Counted from the stretch's first letter, positions 26,129-35,426 are shown. The stretch: DNA of 64,000 nucleotides from Dongia sedimenti (GCA_030715195.1 JAUYVI010000007.1:1-64000), one strand, 5' to 3'. The notes: generated by a model from the letters alone, not told the origin. Translations and numbers: made by a program.

Positions 26129-26144
26129 CACGGGAGTCTCTGCG

Positions 26145-26792
26145 ATGAACCAGCCCCTCGCGATGCAGCGGGCCGAGGATGCCAAGCTCACCCGCGACCG
26201 CCCGTTCGACCCGAAGCGCACCTGCCTGCTGCTGGTCGATACCCAGAACATCGTCTGGAATCCGGAAGTCGCGCAGCGCCACCCCTATTTCGACGAACGG
26301 CTCCGCAGCACCGTGGTGCCCAATCTGCGGCGGCTGATCGACGGCTTCCGGGCGGCCGGCGCCGAGATCCTGTACACGGTGATGGAGAACCTGACCCGCG
26401 ACGGGCGCGACCGCAGCCTCGATTACAAGCTCTCGAACTTCTTCGTGCCCAAGGATTCCTGGGAAGCCAAGGTGCTCGACGATCTCACGCCCGGCGACGA
26501 CGACATCGTGCTGAAGAAGACCTCGTCGGGACTCTTCAACTCCACCAATGTGGAATACCTGCTCCGCAACATCGGCATCGACACGCTGATCGTGACCGGC
26601 TTCCTCACCGATCAATGCGTCGATCACACCCTGCGCGACGCCGCCGACCGGGGCTTCTATCCGGTCTGCATCTCCGACGGCTGCGCCACGCATACCGAGG
26701 GGCGGCACCAGAACGCGCTCAAGGCCTTCGCCGGCTATTGCCGGACGCTGACGACGGACCAGGCCTTGCAGATTCTGGCGGCGGGGCGGTAG
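26145..26792 (+). CDS. Isochorismatase-like cysteine hydrolase
   Basis: A 215-residue cysteine hydrolase with the family triad Asp32 (LLVDTQN), Lys124 or Lys125 (IVLKKTSSG) and Cys158 (TDQCVDHT). Relatives hydrolyse carbamates, ureido acids, nicotinamide or N-acyl amides (biuret hydrolase, N-carbamoylsarcosine amidase). It closes the Liv/glutamine-synthetase-like cluster. With the amidase it suggests a substrate with two amide- or ureide-type bonds. Confidence 0.9.
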   Translation: MNQPLAMQRAEDAKLTRDRPFDPKRTCLLLVDTQNIVWNPEVAQRHPYFDERLRSTVVPNLRRLIDGFRAAGAEILYTVMENLTRDGRDRSLDYKLSNFFVPKDSWEAKVLDDLTPGDDDIVLKKTSSGLFNSTNVEYLLRNIGIDTLIVTGFLTDQCVDHTLRDAADRGFYPVCISDGCATHTEGRHQNALKAFAGYCRTLTTDQALQILAAGR

Positions 26793-26845
26793 TCCGTTCG
26801 CCCGAAACCGGCCTATCTCACGACAAATAAAAGCCCCGGGTGGCG

Positions 26846-26855
26846 ATTTTCCGAT
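26846..26855. promoter_or_regulatory. Candidate XRE-cupin operator, copy 1
   Basis: The decamer ATTTTCCGAT lies 73 bases upstream of the XRE-cupin gene and recurs exactly upstream of the FAD oxidoreductase gene (27605-27614), the two likely promoters of this cluster. A short shared word, so only suggestive. Confidence 0.3.
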
Positions 26856-26927
26856 CCGCTAACTTGTTTGGCGGCGAAAAATTGGCTAGGGCTTAGGCCG
26901 TCATTCCCGCACAGGGCGAGTTCTTCC

Positions 26928-27545
26928 ATGTCACATCCGAAATTGGGCGACAATCTCAAATCCCTCCGCCAGAGGAATGGCTGGACGCTGCAACAGGTCA
27001 GCAGCCAGACCGGCGTCGCCGTCTCGACGCTCTCCAAGGTCGAGAACGACCAGATGTCCCTGACCTACGACAAGCTGCTGCAGATCAGCGAGGGGCTCGG
27101 TCTCAGCCTGGCGGAGTTTCTGGCCTCCGACGAATCCGAGGTGGTCGGATTGGCGCGGCGCTCGGTCAACCACAGGGAAGACGGATTGCGCCAGACCACG
27201 CCGAACTACGACTATCTCTATCTCAGCACGGATATCACCCGGAAGCGCATGATTCCTGTGCTGACGCGGGTTCGCGCGCGCTCGCTGGAGGATTTCGGCC
27301 CCCTGCTGAAGCATTCCGGCGAGGAGTTCATCTTCGTCCTCGAAGGCGCGATCGAGGTGCACACCGAGCACTATCAGCCGATCCGCCTCAAGAGCGGCGA
27401 AAGCACCTATATCGACAGCGACATGGGACATGCCTATATCGCCGTCGGCCGGAGAGATGCGCTGGTGCTGGGTGTCTGCTCGAGCCCGCATCCGAACCTG
27501 CAGGACAAATTGCTCACCTTGCACGCGCAGACCGAACTCGTTTGA
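26928..27545 (+). CDS. XRE-family regulator with C-terminal cupin domain
   Basis: A 205-residue regulator. The N-terminal helix-turn-helix (LGDNLKSLRQRNGWTLQQVSSQTGVAVSTLSKVEN region) is followed by a cupin (HSGEEFIFVLEGAIEVHTEHY, then GESTYIDSDMGHAYIAVG). Such PuuR-like proteins commonly control amino acid, polyamine or peptide catabolism. The ATG at 26928 gives the standard start; 20 upstream in-frame residues look non-coding. It probably controls the FAD oxidoreductase/Dpp operon downstream. Confidence 0.9.
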   Translation: MSHPKLGDNLKSLRQRNGWTLQQVSSQTGVAVSTLSKVENDQMSLTYDKLLQISEGLGLSLAEFLASDESEVVGLARRSVNHREDGLRQTTPNYDYLYLSTDITRKRMIPVLTRVRARSLEDFGPLLKHSGEEFIFVLEGAIEVHTEHYQPIRLKSGESTYIDSDMGHAYIAVGRRDALVLGVCSSPHPNLQDKLLTLHAQTELV

Positions 27546-27604
27546 GAGGCCTGCACGTTAAGCGCGTTCCGGAATGGAGCTGCGTCTGAGGACGGTTGTG
27601 GCGC

Positions 27605-27614
27605 ATTTTCCGAT
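27605..27614. promoter_or_regulatory. Candidate XRE-cupin operator, copy 2
   Basis: Second exact copy of ATTTTCCGAT. Here it begins the near-palindrome TTTCCGATATGAAA, in the AT-richer part of the gap before the FAD oxidoreductase gene. Confidence 0.3.
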
Positions 27615-27683
27615 ATGAAATTTTGTTGACCGTAAGGAAACGCCCGTGCAATCCTTGAGCAATTGCAGCATGGGGATGGTGCG

Positions 27684-28838
27684 GTGGATTTCGACGTCGC
27701 GGTCATTGGCGGTGGAATAGCCGGCGCATCCGTCGCCGCGCATCTCGTCCCGACTGCGTCGGTCGTGGTCATCGAGCGTGAGTCGCAGCCCGGCTATCAC
27801 GCGACCGGCCGTTCGGCGGCTTTGTTCTCGGAAATCTATGGCAACGCGGCCGTGCGCGCGCTCTCGCGTGCCAGCCGCGCCTTCCTGCAATCGCCGCCGG
27901 CGGATTTCGCCGGCGCGCCGATCCTCGGTCCGCGCGGCGCGCTCCATATCGGCGGGCGCGACGATGTCAATCTGCTCGACCTCGCCTTCGAAACCGGGCA
28001 CCGGCTGGTCCCTTCCGTGGCGCGGATCACGGCTGCCCAAGTCCTCGACAAGGTGCCGGCGATGCGGCCCGAAGCCGTCGCCGGCGGCGGCGTCTTCGAA
28101 CCGGATGCACGCGACATCGACACCAACGGCCTGTTGCAGGGGTTTCTGCGGCGGGTTCGCAATGGCGGCGGCAAGATCCTGCTGGATGCGCCGGTTGCGG
28201 GTCTGGAGCGCGACGGAAACGGCTGGCGCATCCTGGCCGGCGGCCAGGAAATCCGTGCCGGCGTCGTCGTCGATGCCGCCGGAGCTTGGGGCGATTCCAT
28301 CGCGGCACTGGCCGGAGCCGGTCCGGTCGGCCTTGCACCGAAGCGCCGCACCGCCTTCCTGATCGCGCCGCCGAACGGGATGGAGACGCGCGACTGGCCG
28401 CTCACCATCGGCGCCCGTGAGGATCTCTACTTCAAGCCGGATGCGGGAAAGCTGCTGGTCTCGCCGGCGGACGAGACCCCGAGCGAACCGGTCGATGCGC
28501 AGCCGGATGAATTGGATATCGCGATCGCCGCCGATCGTCTGGCCGAGCGCACCACCATCGAGGTCCGGCGCATCGAGCACAAATGGGCCGGCCTGCGCAC
28601 CTTCGCCCCGGACAAGACGCCGGTGGTCGGCTTCGATCCCGCCGTCGCCGGCTTCTTCTGGCTGGTGGGACAGGGCGGCTATGGGTTCCAGACCGCACCG
28701 GCGATGGCGCGGCTCGCCGCGGCGCTGGTCTCCGGCAAGGGCATTCCCGCGGAGATTCAGGACCAGGGCATCACCACGGATCAACTTTCTCCCGCGCGGT
28801 TTGCGACCCGCCGGATGCGCGCCGCGCGGCCGAACTAG
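27684..28838 (+). CDS. FAD-dependent oxidoreductase of the DAO family
   Basis: About 384 residues. The N-terminal dinucleotide-binding fold has GGGIAGASVA and the acidic strand end VVVIERE; HATGRSAALF follows, typical of D-amino-acid-oxidase/GlpD-like proteins. The C-terminal FAD-contact segment is LVGQGGYGFQTAPAMA. The start is uncertain: GTG 27684 follows GGGGA, and a TTG at 27663 is in frame. It heads the Dpp-type transporter operon with D-peptide hydrolases, so oxidation of a D-amino acid to its keto acid is the leading guess; L-hydroxy-acid oxidation cannot be ruled out. Confidence 0.85.
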   Translation: MDFDVAVIGGGIAGASVAAHLVPTASVVVIERESQPGYHATGRSAALFSEIYGNAAVRALSRASRAFLQSPPADFAGAPILGPRGALHIGGRDDVNLLDLAFETGHRLVPSVARITAAQVLDKVPAMRPEAVAGGGVFEPDARDIDTNGLLQGFLRRVRNGGGKILLDAPVAGLERDGNGWRILAGGQEIRAGVVVDAAGAWGDSIAALAGAGPVGLAPKRRTAFLIAPPNGMETRDWPLTIGAREDLYFKPDAGKLLVSPADETPSEPVDAQPDELDIAIAADRLAERTTIEVRRIEHKWAGLRTFAPDKTPVVGFDPAVAGFFWLVGQGGYGFQTAPAMARLAAALVSGKGIPAEIQDQGITTDQLSPARFATRRMRAARPN

Positions 28839-28877
28839 ACCACGATTCAACAAAAAACAGACAGAAGGGTGGCTTGC

Positions 28878-30425
28878 ATGCTGGACAAACGGAGACTGAT
28901 CTTCGCCGCACTGGTGCTGAGCACGGCGCTCGGCGGCGCTTCAATTGCGGCATCGGCCGAGGATGTGAAACGCGGCGGAACCTTGACCGTGGCGCGGCCG
29001 GAGGAGGCGCTGACCTTCGAGCCCTTCACGCCTTCCGACAACGGCTCGATCTACAACATCATGCAGATCTGCGAGCCGCTGATCGTCGCCGACGCAACCG
29101 GCAAGGGCCTCGAGCCCAGCCTCGCCGAATCCTGGACCGCTTCGGCCGACGGCCTCACCTATGATTTCAAGCTCCGGCCCGGCGTGAGATTCAGCAACGG
29201 CAAGCCGCTCACGGTGGAAGATGCGATCTTCTCCCTGCAGAAGGTCGCCGATCCGAAGGCCTCGTTCGGCTTCGCCTTCGACGCTGTGAAGGCGTTCGAC
29301 AAGGTCGACGATTCGACGCTCCGCATCACCATGAAGCGGCCTTATGCGACCCTGGAATCGGCGCTCTCGCTGTTCGCCGCATCGATCGTCTCCAAAGCGG
29401 ACTACGAAAAGGATCCGGCCGCGTTCGGACAGAAGCCGGTCTGCACCGGCGCTTTCCAGGTGGAGAGCTATGAGCGCGGGACCCAGGTCGTGCTGGTGCC
29501 GAACCCGAACTACTGGCGCAAGGGCGTCGACGGCAAGCCGCTGCCCTATCTCGACAAGGTCGTGCTGAAATACGTGCCGGAGAGCAATTCCCGTGTGCTC
29601 GGCCTGCAGAACGGCGACTTCGACGTGGCCCTGGTCGTGCCGCTGAACCAGGCCAATTCGGTCAAGGCGATGGATGGCGTTTCACTCGAGGTCTCGCCCT
29701 CCTACCGCCTCGACTACGTCTTTCTCAACCATGGCAAGAAGCCGTTCGACGACAAGCGCATGCGCATGGCCGTCAACTACGCCGCTAACCGCGACGCCAT
29801 CATGAAGGCGGTCTATTTCGGCTTCGGCGAGCAGCCGAACTCCTACATGCCGAAGGTGAACTTCTGGTCCGACAAGGTCGCGAAGATTCCCTACGATATC
29901 GAGAAAGCCAAGGCACTGGTCAAGGAAGCCGGTTATGACGGCACGCCGATCCAGTTGATGGTCGATACCGGCAACGCGCCGTTCCGGACCGCGGCCACCA
30001 TCCTGCAGCAAGGCTGGCAGCAGGCCGGGCTGAAGGTCGAGATCGTCGAGTATGACAGCGGCACGGCCTTCAGCATGGCGCAGAAGGGCGAGTACCAGGC
30101 CTATGTCAGCTACATCACCTCGGACATCAACGACGATGACGAGCTGGCCAGCATCCAGGCCGACGGTACCGGGCCGACTGCGGCCTTCTTCTCGAACTAC
30201 AAGAACGAGGAGGTCACCAAGCTGCTGGCCCAGGCCCGCGAGGTCGGCGACAAGGCCAAGCGCGCCGAGCTCTACGGCAAGGTGCAGGATATCGTTTACA
30301 ACGATGCCTACAGCGTGCCGCTGAACTTCCTTCCCTACGTGAACGGCTACAACAACAAGGTGAAGAACTGGCACACCATCACCGTCGGCTGGTGGTGGCT
30401 GCGCGACGTCTGGCTCGACAAGTAG
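28878..30425 (+). CDS. Peptide-type (family 5) periplasmic binding protein
   Basis: A 515-residue DppA/OppA-type binding protein. The Sec signal peptide ends near ASAE. The mature start KRGGTLTVARPEE and the LAESWTASADGLTYDFKLRPGVRFSNG region are diagnostic of the family. ATG at 28878 with AGAAGGG eight bases upstream. It feeds the DppBC-type permeases; a hairpin follows its stop. Confidence 0.93.
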   Translation: MLDKRRLIFAALVLSTALGGASIAASAEDVKRGGTLTVARPEEALTFEPFTPSDNGSIYNIMQICEPLIVADATGKGLEPSLAESWTASADGLTYDFKLRPGVRFSNGKPLTVEDAIFSLQKVADPKASFGFAFDAVKAFDKVDDSTLRITMKRPYATLESALSLFAASIVSKADYEKDPAAFGQKPVCTGAFQVESYERGTQVVLVPNPNYWRKGVDGKPLPYLDKVVLKYVPESNSRVLGLQNGDFDVALVVPLNQANSVKAMDGVSLEVSPSYRLDYVFLNHGKKPFDDKRMRMAVNYAANRDAIMKAVYFGFGEQPNSYMPKVNFWSDKVAKIPYDIEKAKALVKEAGYDGTPIQLMVDTGNAPFRTAATILQQGWQQAGLKVEIVEYDSGTAFSMAQKGEYQAYVSYITSDINDDDELASIQADGTGPTAAFFSNYKNEEVTKLLAQAREVGDKAKRAELYGKVQDIVYNDAYSVPLNFLPYVNGYNNKVKNWHTITVGWWWLRDVWLDK

Positions 30426-30438
30426 GTCCGTGAACCGC

Positions 30439-30467
30439 GGCGGCCCTGGCGCTGAGCCCGGGCCGCC
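30439..30467 (+). promoter_or_regulatory. GC hairpin between peptide-binding protein and permease genes
   Basis: Perfect 8-bp inverted repeat GGCGGCCC (30439-30446) and GGGCCGCC (30460-30467), loop 13 bases, in the 79-bp gap. No U-tract; likely protects or partly terminates the binding-protein transcript. Confidence 0.5.
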
Positions 30468-30504
30468 ACTGCTTGCCGGCCGTCCTTAAGTTTCCCCAGG
30501 GGCC

Positions 30505-31446
30505 ATGCAGATATTCCGCTACATCGTCGCGCGTTGCCTCCACGCCGTTCCGGTCCTGCTCGGCGTGACCATCGTCGTGTTCCTGTCGATTCACCTGGTG
30601 CCGGGCGATCCGATCCGGATCATGATGCATGGCCGCATCGCCGACAGCGAGGTGGCGAAGATCTATCACGATCTCGGCATGGACCGGCCGATCCTGCTGC
30701 AATATGTCGTCTTCCTGAAGAACGCGCTGGTCGGCGATCTCGGCATGAGCCTGATCCAGAAGGCGCCGGTCGCCGTGCTGGTGGTCGAGAAGCTGTGGCC
30801 GACCTTGATGCTGCTCGCGTTCAGCACGGCGCTCTCGATCCTGATCGCCGTGCCGCTCTCGCTGCTGGCCGCATTCCGCCGCAACACCTGGCTCGACACC
30901 GCGATCCGGCTCGGCAGCATCTTCGGCTTCGCCATGCCGTCCTACTGGATCGGCCTGCTGCTGATGCTGTTCTTCGGCCTGCTGCTCGGCTGGCTGCCGA
31001 TTTCCGGGCTCGGCGACACGCCGCTCGACCAGCTGCGCCACCTCTTCATGCCGTCGCTGACCATCGCCTTCTTCCTGGCGCCGATCCTGCTGCAGTCGCT
31101 GCGCTCGGCCATGCTGGACGTGCTGACCTCGGAGCATATCGAGGTGGCCCGCGCCAAGGGCCTGTCGGAATGGCGGATCCTGATCAAGCACGTGCTGCGC
31201 AACGCCATGATTCCGGTGATCACCGTGCTCGCCGTCAACATCAGCTGGCTGCTGAGCGGCGCGGTGGTGGTCGAGTACGTGTTCGGCCTGCCCGGGCTCG
31301 GCTCGCTGCTGGTGCGCTCGGTCGGCTATCGCGACTACCCGCTGATCCAGGGCCTGGCCTTCGTGTTCGGCGTCCTGGTGGTCATCGTCAACCTGCTGGC
31401 CGATCTCAGCTACATGCTGATCGATCGCCGTGTGCTGAGGAGCTGA
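30505..31446 (+). CDS. dppB: Peptide ABC importer permease, DppB-type
   Basis: A 313-residue permease with six membrane segments. The DppB N-terminal region ends in IHLVPGDPIRIMMH, the coupling loop is HIEVARAKGLSEWRILIKHVLRNAMIPVI-like, and the C-terminal part has YVFGLPGLGSLLVRSV. Partner of the DppC-type permease three bases downstream. Confidence 0.93.
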   Translation: MQIFRYIVARCLHAVPVLLGVTIVVFLSIHLVPGDPIRIMMHGRIADSEVAKIYHDLGMDRPILLQYVVFLKNALVGDLGMSLIQKAPVAVLVVEKLWPTLMLLAFSTALSILIAVPLSLLAAFRRNTWLDTAIRLGSIFGFAMPSYWIGLLLMLFFGLLLGWLPISGLGDTPLDQLRHLFMPSLTIAFFLAPILLQSLRSAMLDVLTSEHIEVARAKGLSEWRILIKHVLRNAMIPVITVLAVNISWLLSGAVVVEYVFGLPGLGSLLVRSVGYRDYPLIQGLAFVFGVLVVIVNLLADLSYMLIDRRVLRS

Positions 31447-31449
31447 GCC

Positions 31450-32325
31450 TTGGCCGCAGTCGCCGAAGAGAGGCAAACCACCCGCCGCAACCCGCTCCTG
31501 CGCGAGCTCGGGTCCTGGAGTTCCTCGCTGAAGTGCGGCGCGGCGATCACCCTGCTGATCGTGCTGGCGGCTGTGTTCGCGCCCTGGATCGCGCCCTACG
31601 ACCCCAATGCCCAGGATTTCGAGGCGCTGCTGATGCCGCCGGGGTGGCCGCACCTGTTCGGCACCGACAGTCTCGGCCGCGATATCTTTTCCCGCGTGCT
31701 GTACGGCGCGCGGATCGACCTCGTGATCGGCTTCTTCACCACCTACGTGCCGATGACCTACGGCGTGGTTCTCGGCGCCTATGCCGGCTACAAGGGCGGC
31801 TGGTTCGACGCGGTGCTGATGCGGATCATCGACGTCGCCATGGCGTTTCCGTTCCTGGTGCTGATCATCGTGATCCTGGCGATCCTCGGTCCCGGCATCC
31901 AGAACATCTATATCTCGGTCTTCATCCTGGCCTGGACCATGTACGCGCGGCTGGCCCGCGCCGAGATGCTGGTCGAGCGCACCAAGGACTACATGACCGC
32001 GGTCAAGGTGCTGGGCTTTCCGCAGCGGCGGATCATCCTGCGCCACGGCCTGCCGAACGTGATCAATTCCTCGATCGTGTTCTCCGCCTCGGACTTCGTC
32101 CTCAACATCCTGCTGGTCTCCGGCCTGAGCTTCCTCGGCCTGGGCGTCCAGCCGCCGCTGCCCGAATGGGGCGCGATGATCGCCGAAGGCCGGGACTTCA
32201 TCCGCGACGCCTGGTGGATGGCCACCATGCCCGGCTTCGCCATCCTGGCGACCGGCGTCGGACTGGCGCTGATCGGCGACGGCCTGGCCCAGCGGCTGGG
32301 CGAACGTCACCACACCACGGTCTGA
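31450..32325 (+). CDS. dppC: Peptide ABC importer permease, DppC-type
   Basis: A 291-residue permease with the family motifs HLFGTDSLGRDIFSRVLYGAR and GLSFLGLGVQPPLPEWGAMI. Starts at TTG directly after the DppB-type gene. It forms the peptide channel in the inner membrane. Confidence 0.92.
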   Translation: MAAVAEERQTTRRNPLLRELGSWSSSLKCGAAITLLIVLAAVFAPWIAPYDPNAQDFEALLMPPGWPHLFGTDSLGRDIFSRVLYGARIDLVIGFFTTYVPMTYGVVLGAYAGYKGGWFDAVLMRIIDVAMAFPFLVLIIVILAILGPGIQNIYISVFILAWTMYARLARAEMLVERTKDYMTAVKVLGFPQRRIILRHGLPNVINSSIVFSASDFVLNILLVSGLSFLGLGVQPPLPEWGAMIAEGRDFIRDAWWMATMPGFAILATGVGLALIGDGLAQRLGERHHTTV

Positions 32326-32329
32326 TCCG

Positions 32330-33331
32330 ATGACCCAGCCATTGCTCGCCATCGAGGACCTGACCGTCGGCTTCCACACGCCGCACGGCTCCGTGCTCGC
32401 CAACAAGCACCTCACGCTGACGGTCGCCGCGGGCGAGACGCTGGGCATCGTCGGCGAATCCGGCAGCGGCAAGTCGGTGCTCTGCCGGGCCATCCTGCGC
32501 CTGCTGCCGTCCCCGCCGGCCGAGATCACCGCCAAGTCCCTGGCCTTCGCCGGCCGGGACCTGCTGAAGCTGAAGCCGGCAGAGATGCGCAAGATCCGCG
32601 GCCAGGACATCGCCATGGTGTTCCAAAATCCGATGACCAGCCTCAATCCGGTCTGGCCGATCGGCGACCAGGTCTCGGAGGGATTGCGGATCCATCGCGG
32701 CCTCGGCCGCGCCGCCGCACGCCAGGTGGCGATCGACATCCTGAAGCGCGTCGGCATTCCCAGCGCCGCGCTCCGGGTGGACGACTATCCCTATCAGTGG
32801 TCCGGCGGGATGATGCAGCGTGCCGTCATCGCCATGGCGATGACCGGCCAGCCGAAGCTCCTACTCGCCGACGAGCCGACCACTGCGCTCGACGTCACCA
32901 TCCAGGACCAGATTCTCTCGCTGCTGATGGAGCTGCAGCGCGAGACCGGCATGGCGATCATCCTGGTCTCGCATGATATGAGCGTCGTTTCCGAGACCTG
33001 TGACCGGGTTGCCGTCATGTATGCGGGCTCGATCGTCGAGCTCGGTGTGGCGGCCGACATCCTGAGCGCGCCGCTGCACCCCTATACCTGGAGCCTGTTG
33101 CGCTCGATCCCGCATCTCGATGCGCCGACCGGCCGGTTGGCGACGATCGGCGGCCAGCCGCCGGATCTGGCGCGGCTAGAGCCCGGCTGTCCCTTCGCGC
33201 CGCGCTGCCCGGTCGCCAGCGCCGAATGCCGGGCATTGCCGATCGCGCTGAAGACGCTGCCGGGCGACCGCGCCACCGCCTGCCACTTCCCGGAGCGTGT
33301 CGCTCAGCTCGACCAGCGGGCGGCATCATGA
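32330..33331 (+). CDS. dppD: Peptide ABC importer ATPase, DppD-type
   Basis: A 333-residue ATPase with Walker A GESGSGKS, signature WSGGMMQRAVIAMAM, Walker B LLLADEPTTALD and H-loop LVSHDMSVV. The C-terminus carries the Opp/Dpp cysteine motif GCPFAPRCPVASAEC, which in some relatives binds an Fe-S cluster. The stop overlaps the DppF-type start. Confidence 0.92.
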   Translation: MTQPLLAIEDLTVGFHTPHGSVLANKHLTLTVAAGETLGIVGESGSGKSVLCRAILRLLPSPPAEITAKSLAFAGRDLLKLKPAEMRKIRGQDIAMVFQNPMTSLNPVWPIGDQVSEGLRIHRGLGRAAARQVAIDILKRVGIPSAALRVDDYPYQWSGGMMQRAVIAMAMTGQPKLLLADEPTTALDVTIQDQILSLLMELQRETGMAIILVSHDMSVVSETCDRVAVMYAGSIVELGVAADILSAPLHPYTWSLLRSIPHLDAPTGRLATIGGQPPDLARLEPGCPFAPRCPVASAECRALPIALKTLPGDRATACHFPERVAQLDQRAAS

Positions 33332-34323
33332 GCGCGGCGCCGAGCCTGGTGGTCGAAGACCTGGTCGTCGAGTTCGCCAAACCGCGTTCGCTGGCAGACA
33401 TGGTCACCGGCACGCACCCGCCGACGGTCCGCGCCGTGGACGGGGTCTCGCTGACGGTCGCGGCCGGGCAGACGCTCGGCCTGGTCGGGGAAAGCGGCAG
33501 CGGCAAGTCCACCATCGGCAAGGCGATCCTCGGGCTCAACCGGCCGGCGCGCGGCAGCATCCGCTTCGAGGGCAAGGCCTTCGCCGAGCGCGACCCGGCC
33601 GGGCAGGCGGAATTCCGGCGCCGCGTGCAGATGGTGTTCCAGGATCCCTATTCCTCGCTCAATCCGCGCCTGAGGATCGGCAGCGCCATCGCCGAGGTGC
33701 TGCGCTTTCACGGCATTGTGCCGGAGCAGGAGATCGCCGGCGAGGTGCTGCGTTTGCTGTCGCTGGTCGGCCTGCCCGGCGCCATGGTGGAGCGCCGGCC
33801 GCGCGAGCTCAGCGGCGGCCAGCGCCAGCGTGCCGGGCTGGCCCGTGCGCTGGCGGTGCGGCCGACGTTCCTGGTGCTCGACGAGCCGGTGGCGGCGCTC
33901 GACGTCTCGATCCAGGCCCAGGTGCTGAACCTGCTCGGCGATCTGCGGCGGGAGCTCGGGCTCACCATGCTGTTCGTCGCCCATGAGCTCGGCGTGGTGC
34001 GCCACATGTCCGACCGGCTCGCCGTGATGTATCTCGGCCAGATCATGGAGAGCGGGCCTTCGGATGCAGTGTTCCGCGATCCGCGCCACCCCTATACCCG
34101 CGCGCTGCTGAGCGCGGTGCCGAAGATGACCACGGTCAAGCGCCAGCGCGCCGCCGTGACCCAGGGCGAGATTCCGAGCCCGCTCAACATTCCGAGCGGC
34201 TGCCGTTTCCGGACGCGGTGTCCGATGGCGCAGCCGGTCTGCGAAACCGTGCCGCCCGAGGTCACCGTCGGACCCGGGCATGTCGCGCGCTGCCACTTCG
34301 CGGCGACGCCGATCAATCCATAA
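33328..34323 (+). CDS. dppF: Peptide ABC importer ATPase, DppF-type
   Basis: A 331-residue ATPase: Walker A GESGSGKS, signature LSGGQRQRAGLARAL, Walker B LVLDEPVAALD, H-loop FVAHELGVV, and the C-terminal cysteine motif GCRFRTRCPMAQPVC. A loop of about 15 residues (LADMVTGTHPPTV) sits between the first strands. The ATG overlaps the DppD-type stop. Confidence 0.92.
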   Translation: MSAAPSLVVEDLVVEFAKPRSLADMVTGTHPPTVRAVDGVSLTVAAGQTLGLVGESGSGKSTIGKAILGLNRPARGSIRFEGKAFAERDPAGQAEFRRRVQMVFQDPYSSLNPRLRIGSAIAEVLRFHGIVPEQEIAGEVLRLLSLVGLPGAMVERRPRELSGGQRQRAGLARALAVRPTFLVLDEPVAALDVSIQAQVLNLLGDLRRELGLTMLFVAHELGVVRHMSDRLAVMYLGQIMESGPSDAVFRDPRHPYTRALLSAVPKMTTVKRQRAAVTQGEIPSPLNIPSGCRFRTRCPMAQPVCETVPPEVTVGPGHVARCHFAATPINP

Positions 34324-34337
34324 GCAGGGAGGAAAAA

Positions 34338-35426
34338 ATGAGCGCACCCAACAAGAAGATCCAGGACATCCTCGACCGGCATGTCGCCCGGGGCGTGGTC
34401 GGCTGCTCGCTGGCGATCAGCATCCCGGGCCAGGGCTTAGCCACCTATACCAGCGGCCTGGCCGACAAGTTCAAGCAGACGCCGATGCGGCCGGACCACA
34501 TCTTCCGCATCGCCAGCTGCACCAAGACTTATATCGCCACCGGGCTGCATCTGCTGGTCGATGACGGCAAGGTGAGCCTGGACGAGCCGATCGCGCGCTG
34601 GTTTCCCGAGATCCCGAAGGCGAAGGAGATGCCGGTGCGCATCCTCCTCAACCACCGCAGCGGCCTGCCGGATTTCGAGACTTCGATGCCGATGATCTCC
34701 GACAAGGTCTGGACCGGCGAGGAGATCGTGAAGTTCGCGTTCGAGCATGGCGTGCGCAAGGAGCCCTGGCACGGCATGGAATACTCCAACACCGGCTACA
34801 TCCTCTCCGGCCTGATCATCGAGCGCGAGACCGGCAAGCCCTATGCCGACCACCTGCGCAAGCGCATCTTTGAGCCCTTGGGCATGAAGGACACCTGGGT
34901 CGGCACCTATGAGGATTTTCCGCTGGCGCGCGAGGCCCGTGGCTACATGCATGTCGAGGATGACGGGAAGCCGCAATGGGACGTCAGTGGCGCCGGCGAC
35001 CCGGTGGACGGCGTCTGGGATTCGACCGAGTGGTTCCCGCTCTCGGGCGCCAATGCCGCCGGCGACATGCTGTCCACGCCGACCGATTGCGTCACCTTCC
35101 TCAACGCGCTGTTCGACGGCAAGGTGGTCAGCCAGAAGCAGTTGACCGAGATGAAGGACAAGACCGATTCCGCGCAGTTCCCCGGATCGAACCTGGTCGC
35201 CAACGGCCACGGCATGCTGGTCTCGCGCTACGGCGATATCGACGTCAAGGGCCATCTTGGCCAGATCCCGGGCCATACCAGCATGATGGGCCGCGACGAG
35301 AAGACCGGGGTCACCGCCATGCTGATCCAGAACTCCGGCGCCGCCGATTTCGAATCCTTCTACCTGAAGGGCATCAACGAGCCGACCGGCGAGATCTTCC
35401 ACGCCGCGCGCGCGTCCATGAGATAA
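34338..35426 (+). CDS. Serine hydrolase of the beta-lactamase class C / D-aminopeptidase family
   Basis: A 362-residue cytosolic serine hydrolase without signal peptide. It has the SxxK motif Ser60-Cys-Thr-Lys63, the YxN motif Tyr149-Ser-Asn151 and a third motif HTS at His313 (family HTG/KTG). The lack of export argues against a beta-lactamase or cell-wall carboxypeptidase; D-aminopeptidase, D-amino-acid amidase or esterase fit better, and the neighbours (peptide importer, C69 and M55 peptidases) favour D-peptide cleavage. GGGAGGAAAAA precedes the ATG. Confidence 0.87.
   Translation: MSAPNKKIQDILDRHVARGVVGCSLAISIPGQGLATYTSGLADKFKQTPMRPDHIFRIASCTKTYIATGLHLLVDDGKVSLDEPIARWFPEIPKAKEMPVRILLNHRSGLPDFETSMPMISDKVWTGEEIVKFAFEHGVRKEPWHGMEYSNTGYILSGLIIERETGKPYADHLRKRIFEPLGMKDTWVGTYEDFPLAREARGYMHVEDDGKPQWDVSGAGDPVDGVWDSTEWFPLSGANAAGDMLSTPTDCVTFLNALFDGKVVSQKQLTEMKDKTDSAQFPGSNLVANGHGMLVSRYGDIDVKGHLGQIPGHTSMMGRDEKTGVTAMLIQNSGAADFESFYLKGINEPTGEIFHAARASMR

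Noticed and set aside
30379-32757. A 792-codon open frame on the minus strand opposite the Dpp permease and ATPase genes
   Set aside because: Its product is dominated by Arg, Gln, Asp and His with no domain, and it lies antisense to four well-supported genes; it is a GC-rich shadow frame.
34338-35426. Beta-lactamase (antibiotic resistance) for the class C-type serine hydrolase
   Set aside because: No signal peptide, and the neighbours are a peptide importer and cytosolic peptidases.
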